Positions 39,021 through 50,669 of a DNA stretch of 64,000 nt are shown here, one piece after another. Each line of letters opens with the position of its first letter. Within the stretch, counting starts at the first letter, position 1. Source of the DNA: Apostichopus japonicus (Eukaryota; Echinodermata; Holothuroidea; Aspidochirotida; Stichopodidae); assembly GCF_037975245.1 (NCBI RefSeq), contig NC_092576.1, forward strand, positions 17,194,111-17,258,110, read 5' to 3'. The notes below the pieces were generated by a model. That model did no database searches. It saw nothing but the letters and a program-made list of their open reading frames with translations, and was not told the origin of the DNA. Both the position numbers and the translations under genes were made by a program.

Positions 39021-39525
39021 ATAATCCAGTTTTCTATACGAATGTGAGCCTCGTCCGTTTCTCCAGCATTGTAACAATGGACCACCATTTCGAGAAGTCT
39101 TGAATCGGTAGCAGGTGTTTTTGCACTCACTTAGGTGGATAGTCCAATTATAAACTTCATTTGAATAGAATTATTAAGGGGGTAATGACATTGTTATGTT
39201 CTTGCACATAATAATAGAGATCCACATACCAGGTATGAAGTTACGAACTATGTGTTTGCTTGTTTCTTTCCACCTGTTTTCGTTTTTGCAGTGCCGCTTC
39301 ATATCATCTACACAACATACATCATGGGTTGCACTACAGTTTATCATCTCTGGTCCAACTTTATCAATTTAAATGTTTTGATTTACTAAACGTGCATTTT
39401 ATTTCAAGATGTTCTCTAATAGATGTGGTTGATTATATGTTTTAAGTATATTTTCCTCTTAATATCGACCTATTGATATGTCGAGTAACAGGTTGTAATT
39501 GTATGCATGCAGAAAATATTGCTCA
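39021..39525. other. intergenic, nothing recognised
   Basis: No gene or repeat boundary is recognised. The last 8 bases (ATTGCTCA) are the left target duplication of the next element. Confidence 0.4.
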
Positions 39526-39828
39526 CAGTGGCGTAGGAAGGAAATTTTGAGTGGGGGGGGGGGGGGGGCTGAAGATTGATGGCCGGCCTGGGGGAGGGGT
39601 CTAAGGGGAGGGGCTGACCCCCTCCCCTTTGAAATTTTTTGCATTTCCAGGTGGCCTCAGATGCAATTTGGTGCTCCAAATGAGATTTTTTTCTCATTTG
39701 GAAATGAAAAAGGGGTTTCTTGACTTGCGGAGCGGGGGGCGGAATGATACTTCCGCCCCCCCCCCATATTTTTCACCGGGGGGCTGGCGCCCCCCAAGCC
39801 CCCCCCCCCTCCGGTTCCTACGCCCTTG
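39526..39828 (+). mobile_element. hAT-type MITE, family 1 copy 1
   Basis: Starts CAGTGGCGTAGGAAGG and ends GTTCCTACGCCCTTG. It is flanked by a perfect 8-bp direct repeat ATTGCTCA at 39518-39525 and 39829-39836. An 8-bp duplication together with a CAGTG-type terminus is typical of the hAT superfamily. The interior (CATTTCCAGGTGGCCTCAGA, AATTTGGTGCTCCAAATGAG) is shared with the copies at 43327 and 53404. No transposase is encoded. Confidence 0.9.
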
Positions 39829-39836
39829 ATTGCTCA

Positions 39837-41271
39837 TATACATAATGCAATCCATCATTATACGCGGTGATCACAATAAATTTGCATACAAAAAGTTATT
39901 GTGTCTGGGCTCAATTTAAACGACACTACAATATGTAATGTTTTATTTCTTGGCTTTTCAAGTGCTTTTATTTTTAACAGTTTTACCGAAAAACTAAATC
40001 AATGACTGATTCAGTTTTATTGACGAAAGTTGGCTTATGGTTTGGTTGCTAGACTTAAGCTTCCTACAAGGCTAATCAAGGCAAATAACAATTACAGAAA
40101 GGGTTTTCCTCTACACCTTAGATTAAATGTGGTGTATCACAAACAGCTCCCCTCTGTCAGCCCTGTCATTCATAAATTAACTTACTGACGAAATACGTTC
40201 ACAATGCAGTTCTCTGTTGTTATAAATAATATGCTGATAACAGGCACTGTCTTATCTTGTAATATCTCTAAATGTATACACATCGCAATACGTAAGTTGT
40301 TAATACGTGAAACTAGAAGAATTTACTAAGTCCTAATCCAAAGGAAATCCAAATAAATGATATATGAAAATATTAAACATAAAGTTTTAAAGGCATTGTA
40401 GACTCCGCGCCCAAACCGCGTGCGGCCATCTGAAAAAGTTAACTTTCTGTTGCTTGCAAGTGACGTGTTGTGCGTGTCGCTACAAAATGCAGACAGTAGT
40501 GAAACGTGATACCTTGTTATCTTTTAGCTGTACCTGAGATGTCCATCGCTGTATCGTTTGTATACTGTGCACGCTGTGGGTATTACCCGCAGCTGTATGT
40601 ACTGGCTACATGTACACTAGTGTCTAATTACCGACGGTAGCAAGCTGTTTGTGTATTTTCTGGGATCGATGGTGGTGTTTACCCCTTTTTTGTTACACCT
40701 CATTAAAAACTAGGTCAGATTACCGGCATTATAAGTTTCTTTTTGCGCGAGTCAATTCACACCCTTTAATTCATAATCCAAAGAAATCAAAACAACTGAT
40801 ATTTGAAAATAGTGGCAGTCTATTGGGGATATGAAAAAAGACTATTTTGTCACCGCCTGCACAGTCCTAGCTCGGGGATTTTTCGTCCTATGTTTCAGAA
40901 GACTAGTGAATTTGTAAACCTCACACCAACTTAATCTAACATACTTTGAACAGTGGAGGACAATGAGCGCTGTGACGTCATCGCGGCACATCGTTTCAGG
41001 GGCTGCAGGGTCGCTATCATTAGCAAGCTATACACTGTAAGCGAGGAAAGGTGACACTTCTGAAAATAATATAGCGATTAAGATGGAAATATCTCGCTAT
41101 AAAGTTGCAAGTTATATAGCAATCTTTTGAAGGGTTGAAAACGTTCAAGAATTCCCTAACTCGATTTTCTTTATAATATACTGTACAGATATTTGTTATT
41201 TGAGCGATTTTTTTAAATCATAGCCGTATATATACGCCAAATCTGTACACATTCCTGTGTATTGTATTAAA
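39837..41271. other. intergenic, nothing coding recognised
   Basis: A GC-richer patch with CGCGCCCAAACCGCG and GTGACGTG words lies at about 40400-40500, and GTGACGTCATCGCGG lies near 40972. These could be repeat-derived or regulatory, but I cannot assign them. Confidence 0.35.
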
Positions 41272-41279
41272 GCCAAGCT

Positions 41280-41527
41280 CAGGCGCGTAGCCAGGAATTT
41301 GCCAAGGGAGGGGCGAAAATGTAGGCAAACTATCAGAGCCGTAGATACGGCATTGCAAACTATCTAAGCGTAGCGCTACCATACGTTGGCGCAAAGCGTA
41401 CATAATTGTTGTTTTTTTGTGCTAAAAATGCCTCCCAGATCACTGGAAATGGCACTTCCCAGGCCTTGTAAGTTGCATCTTATAAGCATTTTCTCTTTTG
41501 AAATTACTAGCGATATCATAAAAACAT

Positions 41528-41604
<77 letters not shown>

Positions 41605-41660
41605 TCAAGGGGGGTGCGGCTGCCCCCTTTCGACCCCCCCCCCCCTTGGCTACCCAGCTG
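41280..41660 (+). mobile_element. hAT-like MITE, family 2 copy 2, with (AT)n
   Basis: Starts CAGGCGCGTAGCCAGG and ends GGCTACCCAGCTG. It is flanked by GCCAAGCT (41272-41279) and GCCAACCT (41661-41668), an 8-bp duplication with one mismatch. The interior matches 34436-34723, with a long (AT)n run at 41529-41602 inserted before the right end. Confidence 0.75.
41529..41602. repeat. (AT)n microsatellite
   Basis: About 37 uninterrupted AT dinucleotides. They produce the meaningless alternating Ile/Tyr open frames on both strands. Confidence 0.95.
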
Positions 41661-41668
41661 GCCAACCT

Positions 41669-43088
41669 TATAGAGTAAGATCGGATGGATTCTGACCAAT
41701 GTGCAGAAACAAAGGAGGAGAAAACGATAATTAACGGTTCATGCGTTGATCGCGTACTCCTCACACAGTGTACTTCAGTTACGAGTCTGCATCGATTATA
41801 AGTTTATATTTTCGAACCAAATTTCAAAGCTCTTAGCTAAATTAAGATCATGAACTTGTTGAAAAATAAGGGTAAGTTTGCGGCCAATAACGACTTTGTT
41901 CGACTTACCGAAAATCTACTTGCCTACAAAGATCATCCTCTAGCCTACATTGTGAACTTGCTTCACTTGAATGCAATTAGCCAAACAATTTACAATATCC
42001 TACACATTTTTACAATCACTACAAGTTTAGGAAGCACACTTTTTACGAATTTCTTTACATAAACAGCTGCACTTTTCATTCAAATGGAGTTTTAAAATCC
42101 TTTATTAAAATCCTTTGAAGTATTTTTATATTCATAACTACTTATATATTTTATTTCATTTTAATCTCTGTTCTAAACCTGGAATAAAGGAACTTGGATT
42201 TCAATTCCCTAATCTTTTAATAAAAATATTGTACTGGTTCAATAGGCTATAATGGACCCTCTATTAAACTTACCCCACAATTCCTATTGATTAATTACTG
42301 CAGTTTTTAAGCGCGCCGCTTTAAATGAGAATTAGGCGCGAATACCAGAAAGAATTTGACATTTATTTGAGACAAAATGTGCTCGAATACTGCGGAAACA
42401 GAGTTTAGCTTTTTTTTTTTTTTTTAGCATTTAGCATGCCATATATATGGCCAGTTGTATTTGGGGAAACAGCTGTTTTGATTTTACCAAACCCGATATT
42501 TCTATACGTACGGTAGCACGATCAGTTTCCAGGAATCAATCCAGCTAGGACTACCACAGTATTAAGAGCAGGGCTTTAGAAATTGAAGTACATTTCTCTC
42601 GAAAAGTTGATCACACTTTCTTTGCCGAAGTTTCCAACAATCATCAGGTAGTGGAGTCTTATACCGCATTGCATTCGACTTTCTAACAATCATATTTATT
42701 TTGACTGAATGTGTGTTACTACTCGTACAAAATGAGTAACTGTAAGTTAGGCTAGGCACAGTAATGTGAAACGACAATTTCACTTCGGTCACATTCTCGG
42801 CAAATCGTATAGAAATAAACATGCTTACTAAAATGCAAAAGGAGGTGATATATATATATATCTATATTTATAACATTTGCTGCATGCTATCAAATAGTCT
42901 AATGACAGAGGAATATATCTAAGTTAATCTAAGCCAAGGCAGTGTTAACTGTGGCGTAGTGTAGTGTTAGGCTACTGTTAGGAAATTATGTATTTTTTTT
43001 TTTGAGGCAAAGAAGCATTCCTTACAACCAATTTGTGCAAAAACTGCTATGAGAGATAAAAAGTTGGTTGAAATTCGGGAACTAATGT
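41669..43088. other. intergenic, nothing coding recognised
   Basis: AT-rich with a T run at about 42412-42425 and a short AT run near 42848-42860. The short open frames have no recognisable motif. Confidence 0.4.
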
Positions 43089-43219
43089 AGAATTCGTACC
43101 AATCGACCCTACTTCCTAACCACTAACCCTATTCCCTACTTCCTTAACCCTACTTTCTAATCCCTAACATTATTCTGCAGATTCGAAGTAAGCTTTCCCA
43201 TTCATATGGTACGGATTCT
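43089..43219. mobile_element. small TIR element with CCCTAA-like core
   Basis: Termini AGAATTCGTACCA (43089) and TGGTACGGATTCT (ending 43219) are inverted with one mismatch. The core at 43105-43170 is built of TTCCTAACC/CTAACCCT-like words, i.e. degenerate telomere-like motif on the other strand. No clear target duplication is seen. Confidence 0.5.
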
Positions 43220-43326
43220 AAAGTTAGGCCGATTATAATTCGACTTAGATTGTGAGAGCTAATATTTCTCCATAATTTCATACTTGTTTTATAAGTGAAT
43301 ATATGCTACAATTAAAGGCTAGTATG

Positions 43327-43670
43327 CAAGGGCGTAGGAACCGGGGGGGCTGGGGGGGCGCCAGCCCCCCAGTGAAAAATATGGGGGCGGAAGTATCGTT
43401 CCGCCCCCCGCTCCGCAAGTCAGAAAACCCCTTTTTCATTTCCAAATGAGAAAAAATTCTCATTTGAAGCACCAAATTGCATCTAAGGCCAGGTGAAAAT
43501 GCAAAATTCTTTACAAAATGGAGTGGGTGTTGAAGTGTGCTATATTGCACCAAATTGCATCTGAGGCCACCTGGAAATGCAAAAAATTTCCAAATTCCCC
43601 TTAGACCCCTCCCCCAGGCCAGCCATCAGTCTTCAGCCCACCCACTCAAAAGTACCTTCCTACGCCACTG
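43327..43670 (-). mobile_element. hAT-type MITE, family 1 copy 2
   Basis: Inverted relative to copy 1: it starts CAAGGGCGTAGGAACC and ends CCTTCCTACGCCACTG. It is flanked by perfect 8-bp repeats CTAGTATG at 43319-43326 and 43671-43678. It keeps an internal segment (ATGGAGTGGGTGTTGAAGTG) that is missing from copy 1 and shared with copy 3. Confidence 0.9.
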
Positions 43671-43678
43671 CTAGTATG

Positions 43679-45052
43679 TTACCTGTTAGTCTATTTTGTT
43701 TCTATAATTTGGTTCCTGGCTTATAAGAGAACACAGTGTTACTGGTAGTTTAAATTTCTGTCATGTGTACATGTGTATTATACAGTAGGTTACTTGCACA
43801 TGTACCAGCGTTACTGTAAAATTTCAGCTTCTCACAAGATCAAATTTCAGTAATATGAGCCAAGTTAACAAACTCTAATGTTACAGTTCAATCAAATTTT
43901 GTAAAAAATTGACAAACTTCTATGCAAATGCAGATCATGTAGCCATTGTGTGTAGGTGTATTTATGTATGTACATTAAAAACTCACTTTCCTTCTCATAT
44001 ACAGTAATTGTCCAGGAAACTTGATAAATCTTAAAACTGCTACAGAAATTTTTTTGTAATTTTCTTAAAGTGACATATATTTCCTTATAAGTTCAATAAC
44101 ACATCATTTAGCAGCAATATATATCTGGCATGTTTGCAGTGTCTTGGAGGGTTAACAGACATTTGACTGCATACATCAGTGAAATTCTAGGTTCTGATGG
44201 CACACATTTGAGTTTTAAGGGGCAATATTTGACACAAGTTCCTCTTAAATTACAATGTTAAAAGATCAACAACCCACCTCCCCCTCCCTCCCCCCTCCCC
44301 CCCCCCAAAAAAGGGGAGGAAATGGAATTTTAGGCTGTACAGGTCCTTAGGCTAGATATTTTCAAGTTGAAAAGTAGTATGAAATTTGAAAAATATTTAT
44401 CTACATTTTGATGTTTTGAGCGATTAGGAAGGGCATCGATGGCACAAACAAAATGCCAAGCTGCCATTTTGTGCCATGGACAGGGTCCTTTATTGAGAGG
44501 GCACACTGTGGCATTTTCCTGAATTTAAAAAAAAAATTCATGACATTGTTTACTATTGGTGCCATCAATTTGGTTGAGAACATAAACAAAGGATTTGTTG
44601 TTCAAAGTTAAAAATTTGGAATAATGCTACTGTAGGTCTGTGACTATTAAGGTTAAATTACAACTGCGATGCATTTTAACTCTGATCATTATACTTGGGC
44701 ACTACAGTCTCAACTGTGCAGTTGCAGGTCTAATATTTCATGTTGACATTGTATGCTAAATAAGCCCAATTATTACACTATATAGCATGGTGGGCTCATA
44801 ACTGACGCACATGCATATGGATTCGATCAACGATGTCTCTCAAGGAAATATTCAAATCACTGAACTGTATGTGTTTTTCGTATGTGTGGTTCCTCAGAAA
44901 TGTAATGATCTCAAAATATTTATTGTTCTGTGCATATATGCAACTTTTGAGCAGAGCTTGACCACAAAATGTCTGCCGTTTCAAGTTCTTTCATACCCCT
45001 AAATTGACACATTCGTTGATTTATTTTACATACATTATACAGACTACAGTAC
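43679..45052. other. intergenic, nothing coding recognised
   Basis: No coding exon is recognised. A C-rich run followed by A-rich sequence lies near 44278-44312. Confidence 0.4.
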
Positions 45053-45875
45053 CTTAAAGCAGCATTTTGCGTTGGGTCGCTTTTTTCCACCTTTTTAACA
45101 TGTGCATCGATTTTTTTACATATATCAATCATAAAACCGCAAACTAAGATACCATCCAAGTCTCACCCTGCCAAGAGCGTTAATTAGCGAGTAATTAACG
45201 ATTTAAATCGATAACGAGTAAAAGTGTCCTCGACAAAGTTTTCATATCTCCAAATCCACTAGTTTGAATTCCACCAATCAGTGAATAGTATGTTTATTCA
45301 TGAGCATTTTGCATTTGGTCGCCGTTTTCTACTTTTTTGACATGTCCATCGAGTTTTTTACAAACATCAAATCACAAAACAGCAAATTAAGATAGTAGCC
45401 AAGTTTTTCCCTGCCAAAAACGTTAATTGGCGAGTATTCCACATACAAAATTAAATCGCATTCAGTTCCCAAACCATTAGTTTGAATTCAACCAATCAGA
45501 GATGCAGGTTTAGTTATGAGCCGTTGCTAAAAATAGATTCAAGACTTTGCGTTGGTACAACCAGGGAGTTGTTATGCAACACCCTGGTACAACTGCCATA
45601 TAGACTGTACACAAATCGAGCGTGGTGTTATATTACGTATCTGTCAATGACGTTGGTAGTGTTTAAATATTCATATTATGGGCGAGGTTTATTGGGTTCC
45701 CAACGGAAAATATCTTGGAGAACAACAAAGTTGAAAGTTGCAATTTTTTCGACTTTTATGCCACCATTTGAAGCAAAATATAAATAGATAAGCTAGTTAT
45801 GTATGTTGTTATGGCATAGTGGAGTCAGTGAGGTTGAGAAATATCATAGTCGAGGACTCAAAATGCTGCTTTAAG
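45053..45875. mobile_element. putative TIR element upstream of the glutaredoxin gene
   Basis: CTTAAAGCAGCATTTTG at 45053 and its inverted copy CAAAATGCTGCTTTAAG at 45859-45875 bracket about 820 bp. Inside, two diverged direct repeats occur (about 45060-45190 and 45300-45435, both with TTAATT(A/G)GCGAG). No clear target duplication is seen. The element ends about 150 bp before the glutaredoxin start codon. Confidence 0.45.
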
Positions 45876-46022
45876 TGTTACAAACTAAGGAACATTTTCA
45901 GTTTAAAAAAGGGACAGATTTTTGTCCTACCTACTGTAGACAATGTATACATACAAGTAGATCTGAATGAATATTTAATCCTTTTACATTTTGCTTTGAA
46001 AATTATACAAAGATATATCAAT

Positions 46023-49000
46023 ATGGGAGCTTCTGGATCCTCGAAGTCGGGCAACGTGGACATGAATGGGCCAGAGGCCCAGCTGGTCAAGGACATCATT
46101 CACGATAAGACGGTGGTGGTCTTCGGGAAGACGTTTTGCCCCTCCTGTCGTAAAGTGAAAGGTCTCCTGGATGAGCTGAATGCTAAATACGAAACTGTGG
46201 AGCTGGACCGAAGAAAGGACGGGAGTCAAATGCAGGCTGTTTTGGGAAAGATGACCGGAGCTAGCACGGTGAGCCTTAAAAAAGAACGGTCTGCATGGCT
46301 GTTGCTGGGTATAGACTTTATGTCTCTCACCATGTAGCAAGGGGGTGTGAGGTACATTTATATCTCTCACCATGTAGCTAGGGGGTGTGAGGTACATTTA
46401 TATCTCTCACCATGTAGCTAGGGGGTGTGAGGTACATTTATGACTGTCACCATGTAGCTACTGTAGGGGGTGTGAGGCACATTCATGGGTCTCACCATGT
46501 AGCTAGTGGGTGTGAGGTTCATTTATATCTTTCGCCACATATTATATTAAGATGGGTAAAATGCAGTCATGCAACAGATTGTTTTGAACAGACAGGTTTC
46601 TCTGCTCTCTTACCATTGAAAAAAGTGCTACCAAAAAAGTCTAACCCATGGTTCTATTTCATAGAGTGGAATAGATCGGATTTTGCATGTAATCAACGAG
46701 CAATTGACCAATCAGATGACCAGAATACAATTAGGTGTATATATTAACAGCTTTGATTGGTACATGCTGTGTGTGTGTGTACCAAGTATATACTATACTG
46801 CACTGTACTGTACCACATTGCACTGTACTGTTTACAGTAGTACTATAATAAACCCTATTAACAGCTCTGATTGGTACATGTTGTGTGTGTGTGTGTACTG
46901 CACTGTACTGCATTGCATTGCACTGTGTCACATTGCACTGTAATTGTATAATTACTGTACTATATAGTAAACCCTATAAACAGCTCTGATTGGTACATAT
47001 TGTGTGTGTGTGTACTATGTACTTGTACTGCATCGCAATGTACTGTACTGCATTGCACTGTACTGTACTGTATAAGTACTGTACTATAGGAAACCTTATT
47101 AGTAGCTCTGATTGGTACATATTGTGTGTGTGTGTGTACTATACTGCAATGTACTCCATCGCATCGTACTGTTCTTTACTGCATTGAACTGTACTGTATA
47201 CTGTACATAGTAAACCCTACAAACAGCTCTGATTGGTACATATTGTGTTTACAGTGTGTGTGTACTATACTGCACTGTACTGTATCGCATTGCACTGTAC
47301 TGTACTGCATTACACTGTACTACTCTGTACTGCAACTTGGTTAAATACTGTAGTGAGCATTGTGCTGATCAAGCACTGCTGTACAGTATACATTGGTGAG
47401 TCTGGAGATACAGTAGGTTGAATATTGTTAACTCCCCTGTTTACACAAACATGTATCCAGGTAAGTACAGGTAAGTACCATACATGTAGCTAGTGGATGT
47501 GAGGTTCATTTATATCTTTTGCCACATATTATATTAAGATGGGTAAAATGCACTCATGCAACAAATTGTTTTGAACAGACAGGTTTCTCTGATCTCTTAC
47601 CATTGAAAAAAGTGCTACCAAAAAAGTTGTAACCCATGGTTCTATTTCATAGAGTGGAATAGAGCGGATTTTGCATGCAATCAACGAGCAATTGACCAAT
47701 CAAATGACCAGAATACAATTAGGTGTTGTACAGTATAATAATCCCTATTAACAGCTTTGATTGGTACATGTTGTGTGTGTGTGTACCAAGTACTATACTG
47801 CACTGTACTGTACCACATTGCACTGTACTGTTTACAGTAGTACTGTACTATAATGAACCCTATTAACAGCTCTGATTGGTGCATGTTGTGTGTGTGTACT
47901 GCACTGTACTGCATTGCATTGCACTGTGTCACATTGCATTGTAATTAAGTACTGTACTATATAGTAAACCCTATAAACAGCTCTGATTGGTACATGTATA
48001 GTGTGTGTGTTTGTGTACTATGTACTGTTCTGTACTGCATTGAACTGTACCGTATACTGTACATAGTAAACCCTACAAACAGCTCTGATTGGTACATATT
48101 GTGTGTGTGTGTGTACTGTACTTGTACTGCATCGCAATGTACTGTACTGCATTGCACTGTACTGTATAAATAATGTACTATAGGAAACCCTATTAGTAGC
48201 TCTGATTGGTACATATTGTGTGTGTGTGTGTACTATACTGCAATGTACTCCATCGCATCGTACTGTTCTTTACTGCATTGAACTGTACTGTATACTGTAC
48301 ATAGTAAACCCTACAAACAGCTCTGATTGGTACATATTGTGTTTACAGTGTGTGTGTACTATACTGCACTGTACTGTATCGCATTGCACTGTACTGTACT
48401 GCATTACACTGTACTACTCTGTACTGCAACTTGGTTAAATACTGTAGTGAGCATTGTGCTGATCAAGCCCTGCTGTACAGTACATTGGTGAGTCTGGAGA
48501 TACAGTAGGTTGAATATTGTTAACTCCCCTGTTTTACACAAACATGTATCCAGGTAAGTACAGTAATCAAATTATGTAATCAAGGACTACATACTGTATT
48601 TCATGCAGAGTAGTTGGCTCAGTTTGAATTGTGATGGTATAATAATAGAATAAACACAGCTTGAGTGGAGGTCTTTCTTCTACAGTATGTTGTGTTATCA
48701 AGATCTTCTTACTGACTGTCACGTGTCAATTGTTTAGAAGTGAACCATCAAAGTACAGTTCAAAGGATGATGTAATCTTTCAAATCCACTGCTTCCATAA
48801 ACTGTATACAGTACATGTATGTGTTTGTTAATTAACTGTCAAATTAACTGTTAACTGTTAATTAACAATCAAAAAATTGTTATTTTCCATATACCAGTTT
48901 TGTATGTACACAGGAATCATAGTATTTTTTTATTTTTTATTAGAGGCAAAGTGAAAAGCAATCAAAACTGCTAAGTGTACACAAAATTATTCCCTGCGGT

Positions 49001-50455
49001 AAAGTTACAAGTTAGAAGTGAAAGAACGGTTGCTGCTCTTACTGTACCGTACATACAGTACAGTAGCTTATAATGATAATAGTAATATTAATATTGAGGA
49101 TTTATATTGCCCAGACATATCCACCGATAACAGCGCTCAAGGCGCATCACAATGTTACAGTACTCCAGATGGTCAACGATAACCTGTCCAACATAGGGAC
49201 AAGCACTGCACATGGTAGAAGCTAAAGAGCGCCCCCAGGTCCCCATTTCCGGGTGAATAGAGGCAATGGAGTAAAGTGCCTTGCCCAAGGACAGAAGGGA
49301 ATGATCTGGCCGGGAATCGAACCTGCAAGCCTAAGATCACAAGCCCGTTGCCTTAGAACTACTTGACCACAATGCTCTCCATATGTATATCAAATTTCTG
49401 TCATTTGTTTGCGTGTTCAGCATAAAAGAATGGAGTTAATATCCCAAAATTAATTTAGATTTCTAAAACTTTGCGATATATATATACAGAACAGTTACAT
49501 TCAAAATTTGCCAAGATATATTTTAAAAGTGTATGCAAAGGTACAGTACACTGTCCTTTGAACACAGTAGCAATACCCTCAAATAATCTTTTTTGAAAAG
49601 AGCAAAATTTGTTTCAAAAAACAAGACTTTGTCGCACCCCTGTACCGCCAGTGACAAAAGGACAGTGTTACAAAAATAATATAGATTTACAATGAAATTC
49701 CTAAAAAAGAGAAAAGTTAGTTTAAAGTAAATGTAGGTAACAAAATGACAAAACCCCTTAAAATGAGAATACGAAGAATAAAATTGATGCAGCTTAAATA
49801 TTAATACAAAATATATATACATGGAGGAATAATTTAAAAAATAATATAGATTTACCATGAAATTCTTTAAAAAAAAAAAAGGTGAGTTTAAAGTAAATTT
49901 AAGTAACTAAATGAATAAAAAAAACCTGAAAATATGAATATATGAGTATAAAATTGGTGCAGCTTAAATATTAATATAAAAATATACGGAGGAATAATTT
50001 TAAAAATAATATAGATTTACAATGAAATTCCTAAAAAAGAGAAAAAAGTGAGTTTAAAGTAAATTTATGTAACAAAAATGACAAAAACCCCTTAAAATAT
50101 GAATATGAAGAATAAACTTGACACAGCTTAAATATTAATACAAAAAAATAACATCTACCCTGTACGCGCATACATCTTCCTCTTCCCTACTTTCTACTTT
50201 CAAAAGTCTACTTAAGACCTATCTTTTCACTTGTGCTTTTGTAAATTAATCTGTTTTCTTTGTAAAAGCGCCTTGAGCAGTGGCTTTTGTCTACTGATTT
50301 GGCGCTATATAAGTCTCATTTATTATGATTATTATTCTCAGGTTCCGAGGGTGTTCATCATGGGCGAGTGCATCGGAGGATGGGACGACACAGAGGATCT
50401 ACACCGCAAAGGAGGACTCATTCTGAAACTGCAAGATGCAAATGCCATTCCATAA
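46023..50455 (+). CDS. glutaredoxin, two exons, putative N-myristoylation
   Basis: Exon 1 is 46023-46268 and exon 2 is 50342-50455; the donor is GTGAGC and the acceptor TTCTCAG. They join in phase 0 to 119 aa, a normal single-domain glutaredoxin length. Exon 1 gives DIIHDKTVVVFGKTFCPSC with the CPSC redox site at residues 39-42, then LDELNAKYETVELD and GKMTGAST. Exon 2 supplies the glutathione-binding VPRVF (TVP across the junction), GGWDD and HRKGGL. The enzyme family reduces protein disulfides and protein-glutathione mixed disulfides using GSH. The start MGASGSSKSG fits the MGxxxS N-myristoylation pattern, which would anchor it to membranes (inferred). The frame is open upstream to an ATG at 45819, but that extension is not family-like and crosses a TIR. 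The 4.07-kb intron is almost entirely repeats. Confidence 0.92.
46305..46530 (+). repeat. ~40-bp minisatellite
   Basis: Unit TCTCACCATGTAGCTAGGGG...GTGAGGTACATTTATA repeated about five times directly after exon 1 of the glutaredoxin gene, with growing divergence to the right. Confidence 0.85.
46497..48563 (+). repeat. ~1-kb tandem duplication containing ~120-bp repeats
   Basis: Block 46497-47471 is repeated as 47485-48563. Each block starts with AGCTAGTGG(G/A)TGTGAGGTTC and ends with ACATGTATCCAGGTAAGTAC. Inside each block a unit of about 110-125 bp recurs: GCTCTGATTGGTACAT, a TG run, then TACTGTACTGCATTGCACTG words. Block 2 holds about one more unit. The sequence is intronic and non-coding. 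Confidence 0.85.
48564..49085. other. intron sequence, nothing recognised
   Basis: No exon or repeat is recognised between the duplication and the SINE. Confidence 0.4.
49086..49384 (-). mobile_element. tRNA-derived SINE
   Basis: On the minus strand the head reads GAGAGCATTGTGGTCAAGTA, with an A-box-like TGGTCAAGTAGTTCTAAGGC. A B-box GGTTCGATTCC lies at about 49314-49324 (minus-strand reading). This is the arrangement of a Leu/Ser-type tRNA head. A body with GCCTTGAGCGCTGTTA and an AT-rich end near 49090 follow. Found within the glutaredoxin intron. Confidence 0.75.
49677..50160. repeat. ~165-bp tandem repeat, three copies
   Basis: TAATATAGATTTACAATGAA-like starts near 49677, 49842 and 50007, each followed by AAAGAGAAAA, AGTTTAAAGTAAAT and CAGCTTAAATATTAATA. 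The array is intronic. Confidence 0.85.
50161..50335 (+). mobile_element. 3' end of a LINE or SINE
   Basis: Contains AGCGCCTTGAGCAGTGG and GGCGCTATATAAGTCTCATT followed by a TTAT/ATT-rich tail, which resembles the conserved 3' terminus of non-LTR retroelements or their SINE partners. It ends within a few bases of the glutaredoxin exon 2 acceptor. Confidence 0.6.
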
Positions 50456-50669
50456 ATTTGAGGGAAGAAAAAAATATGAAACGGAGATGATTTTCCTCAA
50501 AATTTTAGGTGACTGTTCTTGAACCGGTGAAAGGGTGGCTTTTGTAATGTTAAGGTTTATATATTATGACTGCATGTACAGTATATATATGTTACAAAGG
50601 TGAAAGAATATATTTATCTTTCTGCATAAAACTAACTATAAGGTGTGTTTTGTTGGCTGAAATGTGTGA
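50456..50669. other. glutaredoxin 3' flank / probable 3' UTR
   Basis: Sequence directly after the stop codon. No clear AATAAA is found before the minisatellite. Confidence 0.35.

Noticed and set aside
41376-41764. Three overlapping open frames with alternating Ile/Tyr
   Set aside because: Created by the (AT)n run within a MITE.
45819-46022. 68-residue N-terminal extension of glutaredoxin from an upstream in-frame ATG
   Set aside because: The extension has no family similarity, crosses the inverted terminus at 45859-45875, and would hide the MGASGSS start.
46683-48438. Cys/Tyr/Leu-rich open frames in the glutaredoxin intron
   Set aside because: Products of TACTGTACTGCATTGCACTG and TG repeats; they repeat with the array and have no domain.
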